Of a stretch of DNA of 16,937 nt, positions 14,796 to 16,937 are shown piece after piece. Positions within the stretch are counted from its first letter, which is position 1. Every line of letters begins with the position of its first letter. The notes beneath the pieces were generated by a model. The model was not told the DNA's origin. It worked only from the letters and a program-made list of their open reading frames with translations, and ran no database searches. Position numbers and translations under genes: made by a program. The DNA is from JACQNR01 sp964533045. GTDB lineage: Bacteria; Acidobacteriota; Terriglobia; UBA7540. Location of the stretch: NCBI GenBank assembly GCA_964533045.1, contig CAZHKT010000078.1, positions 1-16,937 on the forward strand, written 5' to 3'.

Positions 14796-14880
14796 TAGTA
14801 GCGCAGGGCTCGTCTTGTAGCCCTGCGGCTTTTCTGAATTCCAAAAACCGCAAGGCCGGATAGCGGGCCTTGCGCTACAA
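14796..14880. repeat. Inverted pair of GTAGCGCA hairpins
   Basis: The left unit begins TAGTAGCG and has a 9-bp stem CGCAGGGCT/AGCCCTGCG (14802-14810 and 14819-14827). The right unit, in reverse orientation, has a 9-bp stem CGCAAGGCC/GGCCTTGCG (14849-14857 and 14866-14874) and ends in GCTACAA. A T-rich then A-rich joint (14829-14847, with GAATTC) lies between them. Loop sequences differ, so the stems are kept while the loops drift. Confidence 0.7.
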
Positions 14881-14893
14881 CGACGCTACCCAG

Positions 14894-14913
14894 GGGCACG
14901 GCGTGCCGTGCCC
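14894..14913. repeat. Near-perfect palindrome GGGCACGGC / GCCGTGCCC
   Basis: A 9-bp stem with only two central bases left over, or 8 bp with a CGTG loop. It belongs to the run of hairpins before the methyltransferase gene. It has no TAGCG lead-in, so it may be a different repeat type. Confidence 0.55.
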
Positions 14914-14942
14914 GTTGCGAGGGCAGGGACGCCGCCGCAAAT

Positions 14943-14966
14943 GCCGGCCTGAAGGCTGGCGCTGCA
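14943..14966 (-). repeat. REP-like hairpin just before the methyltransferase start
   Basis: GCCGGCC-TGAA-GGCTGGC forms a 7-bp stem with one G-U pair (14943-14960), followed by GCTGCA. On the minus strand it reads AGCGCCAGCCTTCAGGCCGGC, close to the CTTCAG-centred repeats at 13501 and 15793. It ends 4 nt before ATG 14971 and takes the place where a Shine-Dalgarno sequence would be. Confidence 0.6.
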
Positions 14967-14970
14967 TCCG

Positions 14971-15798
14971 ATGACCAACCCATCACCCCCATACCTGCAC
15001 GGCACGTCGCCCGAGGAGCAGCGCCGGCTGGCGTTGATGAACGATCTCCTCAACGCGGATTGCCTGCGCGAGATGGCCTTGCGCGGCGGGGAGAAGATTA
15101 TTGATTTCGGCTGCGCCACGGGGCGCCTAAGCCTGGCGATGGCACGCGCGGCGGGGCCGGATTCGCGCGTGGTGGGGATCGAAATCAATTGCGAGCAAAT
15201 TGCCGAGGCGCGCCGTTTCGCTGCGGGGCGGCCGGAGGGCGCGCAGTTCGACATCCGGCAGGGCGACGCGCTGGCCCCGCCGCTTCGCGATGACGAGTGG
15301 GGGACATTCGACGTGGTGCACTCGCGCTTTCTGCTCGAGCATCTCGCCGACCCGCTTACGGCGGTGCGCGTGATGGCGCGCGCCGTGCGCCCGGGCGGGC
15401 GCGTGATTCTGGCCGACGATGATCACGACTTGCTGCGCCTCTGGCCCGAGCCGCCCGGCTTCGCGCGCCTCTGGGATGCGTATGTCAAGGCGTTCGGCCG
15501 GGGCGGGCTCGACCCCTATATCGGCCGAAAGCTGGTGGCGCTGCTGCACGCCGCAGGACTTCAGCCGGTGCGCTCGACGATCATCTTTTTCGGCGGCGGT
15601 GCGGGCCAGCCGCGGCTGCGCATGTCGGTGGATAATCTGATCGGCATTCTGCGTGGCGCGCGCGAACGAATTCTGGAAACCGGAATGGTTTCCGCCGCCG
15701 AGTTTGAGAAGACTATTCCGGTGATGGATGCCTGGGGCAAGCGCCGAGACGCCGCCTTCTGGTATTCCATGCCGTGGGTGGAGGGTATGCGGCTGTAG
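14971..15798 (+). CDS. Class I SAM-dependent methyltransferase
   Basis: A 275-residue cytoplasmic methyltransferase of the Methyltransf_11/25 kind. SAM-binding motif I is IIDFGCATGRL (43-53), the acidic residue closing strand 2 is E71 in VVGIEIN, and the motif IV/post region is DVVHSRFLLEHLADP (114-128), then VRPGGRVILADDDHD. Substrate unknown; the long C-terminal part (about 155-275) presumably forms its cap. The start is uncertain: ATG 14971 has no good Shine-Dalgarno sequence because a hairpin repeat ends 4 nt upstream; a later ATG or GTG would remove part of the N-terminus only. The stop codon TAG (15796-15798) is the first part of another repeat. It converges on the MFS exporter gene. 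Confidence 0.85.
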   Translation: MTNPSPPYLHGTSPEEQRRLALMNDLLNADCLREMALRGGEKIIDFGCATGRLSLAMARAAGPDSRVVGIEINCEQIAEARRFAAGRPEGAQFDIRQGDALAPPLRDDEWGTFDVVHSRFLLEHLADPLTAVRVMARAVRPGGRVILADDDHDLLRLWPEPPGFARLWDAYVKAFGRGGLDPYIGRKLVALLHAAGLQPVRSTIIFFGGGAGQPRLRMSVDNLIGILRGARERILETGMVSAAEFEKTIPVMDAWGKRRDAAFWYSMPWVEGMRL

Positions 15799-15861
15799 CG
15801 GCGACCTTCAGGTCGCCATCCCGTTGACCCTGAAGTGTGGCGGGCTGAAGCCCGCCGCTAT
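15793..15861. repeat. REP-like inverted pair that includes the methyltransferase stop
   Basis: The left arm, from TGTAGCGGCG at 15794, has the stem GGCGACC-TTCA-GGTCGCC. The right arm (15838-15861), inverted, has the stem GGCGGGC-TGAA-GCCCGCC and ends in GCTA. The two stems differ by paired changes that keep base pairing. The pair lies between two convergent genes, so here it could serve as a two-way transcription barrier. A further fragment of the same family (GGCGCTACC) is seen near 15893. Confidence 0.75.
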
Positions 15862-15931
15862 GAAAAGCGGTAATCACGCAGACTCGGAAGCCCGGCGCTA
15901 CCGCTGCGCTCTGCGCCAGCCGCACCATAGC

Positions 15932-16937
15932 TCAATTCTTTCCCACCGCGACCGCCTGCTGTCCCGTCATGCCTTCGGGGGGTTCGCCGCTGGAGAGCGA
16001 TTGCGCGAGGATGAGCTGCCGCGCCTCGCCGCGCAGGGTGGGCCAGCGCGCCGCGAAGACCAAAGCCCCGGTCAGACAGGCGCATCCGCCCATCACCACC
16101 GTCGCGGGCGCGCCCAGGCGACTGGCAAGCGCTCCGGCCAGCAGCGCACCAAACGGCGCCATGCCCATGAACATCATCGAATAGACCGCCATCACGCGCC
16201 CGCGCAGGGCGTCGGGCGACATCGTCTGGATGAGGGTGTTCGAAGAAGCCATCTGCATCATCATCGAAAATCCCACCGGCACCAGCAATGCCATCGAGAG
16301 ATAGAACGAGCGCGAGAGCGCAAAGAGAATCATGCTCGTGCCGAATCCGGCGGACGCGTAAGTGATCCAGCGGCCCAGTCCGCGGACTTCGCGCTTGGCG
16401 GCCAGCGTCAGCGTAGCGGCCAGCGCGCCGACGCCGGAACAGCCCATCAGCCAGCCGAGGCCGCGCGCCCCGCCGTGCAGAATCTCCTCCGCAAAGATGG
16501 GCATCAGCACGGTATAAGGCATGCCGGTGACGCTGACCAGTCCGAGCAGGAGCAGCAGGGCGCGAATCGGGCCGGTGCGCGTGACGAAACGGAATCCGTC
16601 GACAACTCCCTGAAGGCCCGAAACGCCTTCGCGCGGCCCGCGCGGCGGGACTCTCATCAGCAGCAGGCCGACGATCACCGCCACGTAGCTGGCTCCGTTG
16701 GCAAGGAAGCACCAGCCCTCGCCGACCGCGGCGACCATGATGCCGGCGACGGCTGGTCCCAGAATGCGGGCGCTATTCACCATGGAAGAGTTGAGCGCGA
16801 TGGCGTTGAGCACGTCTTCGGAATGGACCATTTCGACAATGAAGGCCTGGCGCGCGGGAATGTCAAACGCGTTCACCACGCCTGTCAGCGCCGCCAGCAA
16901 AATGACCTGCCAGACCTGAACGTGTCCCAGCAGGGTC
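15932..16937 (-). CDS. MFS exporter, MFS_3/EntS-like, N-terminus outside the window
   Basis: The last 334 residues of a major-facilitator transporter; the frame is open to the right edge, so the true start is not included. It opens inside helix 3-4 with LLAALTGVVNAFDIPARQAF, the pattern typical of the MFS_3 (enterobactin-exporter-like) branch. Eight or so further membrane helices follow, among them AIALNSSMVNSARILGPAVA, the central loop RVPPRGPREGVSGLQGVVDG, and LIQTMSPDALRGRVMAVYSM, also typical of this branch. Inner-membrane export of a small molecule (siderophore, drug or metabolite) is the family role; the substrate cannot be told. It converges on the methyltransferase gene, separated from it by the repeat pair at 15793-15861. 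Confidence 0.85.
   Translation of the reverse strand, partial: TLLGHVQVWQVILLAALTGVVNAFDIPARQAFIVEMVHSEDVLNAIALNSSMVNSARILGPAVAGIMVAAVGEGWCFLANGASYVAVIVGLLLMRVPPRGPREGVSGLQGVVDGFRFVTRTGPIRALLLLLGLVSVTGMPYTVLMPIFAEEILHGGARGLGWLMGCSGVGALAATLTLAAKREVRGLGRWITYASAGFGTSMILFALSRSFYLSMALLVPVGFSMMMQMASSNTLIQTMSPDALRGRVMAVYSMMFMGMAPFGALLAGALASRLGAPATVVMGGCACLTGALVFAARWPTLRGEARQLILAQSLSSGEPPEGMTGQQAVAVGKN

Larger units (their letters stand above)
14469..14970. other. 500-nt gene-free stretch filled with hairpin repeats
   Basis: I see no credible gene here. The stretch carries at least six strong hairpins: 14567-14587, 14608-14628, 14802-14827, 14849-14874, 14894-14913 and 14943-14960. Several share the TAGCG lead-in of the 13501-13600 and 15793-15861 repeats. 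The stretch looks like a landing or build-up site for a repeat family. The T-rich tail after 14827 (GCTTTTCT) could also act as a weak terminator. Confidence 0.7.

Noticed and set aside
14802..14834. Intrinsic terminator of the nitrilase-like gene
   Set aside because: The hairpin lies more than 330 nt after the stop, is one half of an inverted repeat pair and has only four consecutive T after it.
14469..14970. CRISPR array
   Set aside because: The hairpins vary in sequence and spacing, with no identical direct repeats or uniform spacers, and no cas gene is present.
15858..16712. 284-codon minus-strand frame
   Set aside because: Out-of-frame shadow of the MFS exporter; it is Arg/Ala-rich and lacks membrane helices.

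Overview
The window is about 17 kb of GC-rich bacterial DNA carrying thirteen complete protein genes, one transporter cut by the right edge, one very short gene, and several palindromic repeats. The style suggests a soil-type Acidobacteriota (Solibacter/Bryobacter-like): many Tat-exported enzymes of the GH127-like kind, DinB proteins, and interspersed hairpins beginning TAGCGGCG. This placement is an inference from gene content and repeat style, not from a marker gene.

Left part (1-1870). An exported Cys-rich DUF1326 protein (141-797) and a DinB-fold protein (866-1366) lie on the plus strand. Facing them on the minus strand is an OsmC-family gene (1390-1869) with one in-frame TGA exactly where the family has its first redox cysteine. 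A perfect 6-bp GC hairpin with a UGGAG loop starts 20 nt after that TGA. This looks like a selenocysteine codon with a bacterial SECIS element, and it is the most interesting object in the window.

Glycan region (1907-8664). Two tandem paralogous Tat-exported GH127-like proteins (minus strand) are divergent from a Tat-exported GH1-like glycosidase and a Tat-exported alpha/beta-hydrolase (plus strand). All four start with a twin-arginine signal, so they probably act together outside the cytoplasm on a decorated plant or microbial glycan. No SusC/SusD-type transporter is present. The OsmC gene sits 37 nt behind the last GH127-like gene and may share its transcript.

Middle (8757-11711). A GNAT acetyltransferase is followed by a di-heme cytochrome c peroxidase/MauG-type protein with a good sigma70-like promoter. 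Next come a 53-residue membrane peptide that resembles only the N-terminus of the Haem_bd family, and a two-cluster ferredoxin followed by a large perfect palindrome.

Right part (11823-16937). A second DinB protein and a radical SAM protein (minus strand) are followed by a nitrilase-superfamily amidase and a class I methyltransferase (plus strand). The 3' part of an MFS exporter (minus strand) runs off the window. The spaces between these genes, above all 13501-13600, 14469-14970 and 15793-15861, are filled with REP-like hairpins in inverted pairs. One repeat supplies the methyltransferase stop codon. Functions are by motif and fold recognition by eye; no database search was possible.
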